Source: FEB-25 sp963822175 (GTDB lineage: Bacteria > Chloroflexota > Anaerolineae > Anaerolineales > UBA4823). Taken from it: a DNA stretch of 64,000 nt. Both the position numbers and the translations under genes were made by a program. The stretch spans positions 496,001 through 560,000 of the forward strand of contig CAWGGJ010000003.1 in the NCBI GenBank assembly GCA_963822175.1, read 5' to 3'. Positions 63,668 to 64,000 of this stretch are shown one piece after another (the stretch's first letter is position 1; every line of letters begins with the position of its first letter). The notes below the pieces were generated by a model that had not been told where the DNA came from, made no database searches, and worked only from the letters and a program-made list of their open reading frames with translations.

Positions 63668-63858
63668 TTGTCTCTCCTCACAATCAACAGATACAAGCTG
63701 ACCATATCCATTGTGTTCAAAGATTATAGACGTCTATTCGAAATGGATAGTTCCAATCAATTCTACTCGATTTTATACGAGTTGTGGTACCTTACCACCT
63801 TTCATCCTTCTATTATATACTGCTGTTACAATTAGGGCAGATAAATTGGGAGGTTCTT

Positions 63859-64000
63859 GTGCATATCATGGTATTTGGTTCTGGAGGCGTTGGGGGTTAT
63901 TTTGGTGGACGGCTTGCTCAGGCTGGAGAGCTGGTAACTTTTATCTCCCGCGGTGAGCATCTGCAGGCTATGCAGACTTCCGGACTCAAGGTGGATAGCA
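63859..64000 (+). CDS. panE: 2-dehydropantoate 2-reductase, 3'-truncated by the window edge
   Basis: The first 47 residues are visible: HIMVFGSGGVGGYFGGRLAQAG is the NADPH-binding motif of ketopantoate reductases, followed by VTFISRGEHLQAMQTSGL, in which the RGEHLQAM stretch is also usual. The GTG at 63859 follows GGGAGG at 5 bases; an ATG three codons on is also possible. PanE reduces ketopantoate to pantoate in the pathway completed later by the coaBC product encoded at 44049. Confidence 0.82.
   Translation, partial: MHIMVFGSGGVGGYFGGRLAQAGELVTFISRGEHLQAMQTSGLKVDS

Noticed and set aside
63711..63956. An 81-codon + strand frame ahead of panE
   Set aside because: It overlaps the panE start in another frame and has no family character; the panE motif is clear.

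Overview
The window looks like a chromosomal segment of a Chloroflexota bacterium, probably class Anaerolineae. This is inferred, not proven. The signs are moderate GC content, long Thr/Pro linkers behind single N-terminal membrane helices (38236, 39490 and the LysM protein near 63667), a secreted protein ending in YLPITRK, strong GGAGG ribosome binding sites, and the mix of EtfAB, S9 and P1 peptidases and many GT-C membrane enzymes. No rRNA, tRNA, CRISPR array or phage gene was seen.

Bases 1-38213 are one head-to-tail + strand cluster for a complex surface glycan. It opens with the 3' part of a capsule-type transferase, a methyltransferase, a PseB-type UDP-GlcNAc 4,6-dehydratase, an RmlD-like reductase and a NeuB/SpsE synthase. 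A HIT protein, a GT4, an SpsF-type cytidylyltransferase and several transferases follow. A second nonulosonate block (10937-15019) holds a Gfo/Idh/MocA oxidoreductase, an SDR, a CMP-sugar synthetase fused to a KdsC-like HAD phosphatase, and a second NeuB that lacks the SAF domain. More transferases, two large membrane proteins, a third cytidylyltransferase, a D-2-hydroxyacid dehydrogenase, an SDR and a DUF115-like protein lead to an unusual block at 24349-32465. There, three paralogous membrane-anchored alkaline-phosphatase-superfamily proteins and a GT-C transferase sit between two paralogous GT2 genes. The cluster closes with rmlC-rmlB-rmlA-rmlD, a WecB-type epimerase and a GT2. Together these genes could make dTDP-L-rhamnose, one or more CMP-nonulosonates and a repeat unit carrying phospho-type substituents. 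No aminotransferase, sugar N-acetyltransferase, flippase, polymerase or ABC glycan exporter is visible, so the pathway must be completed outside the window.

Bases 38236-41607 encode two anchored extracellular proteins, one of them a metalloprotease. Bases 41684-50663 are mainly housekeeping: a YtxH-like protein, etfB-etfA, coaBC, a P1 peptidase, an S9 peptidase, an ankyrin protein and a GH13 enzyme. A repeat-containing intergenic region follows. Bases 51380-58239 hold an alkyltransferase-like protein, a Tag glycosylase and an Ogt methyltransferase among acetyltransferases, an AHSA1-like protein and a three-gene ABC-2 exporter.

Bases 58429-64000 hold a secreted repeat protein, a decayed IS1182-type element with both ends still visible, a PilZ protein, a thiolase, a LysM protein and the start of panE. 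Single-base frame breaks interrupt at least six otherwise good genes: those at 9454, 15077, 25374, 30119, 61514 and the LysM gene. Some lie in short homopolymers. Sequencing error, recent decay and phase variation cannot be told apart from the sequence alone.
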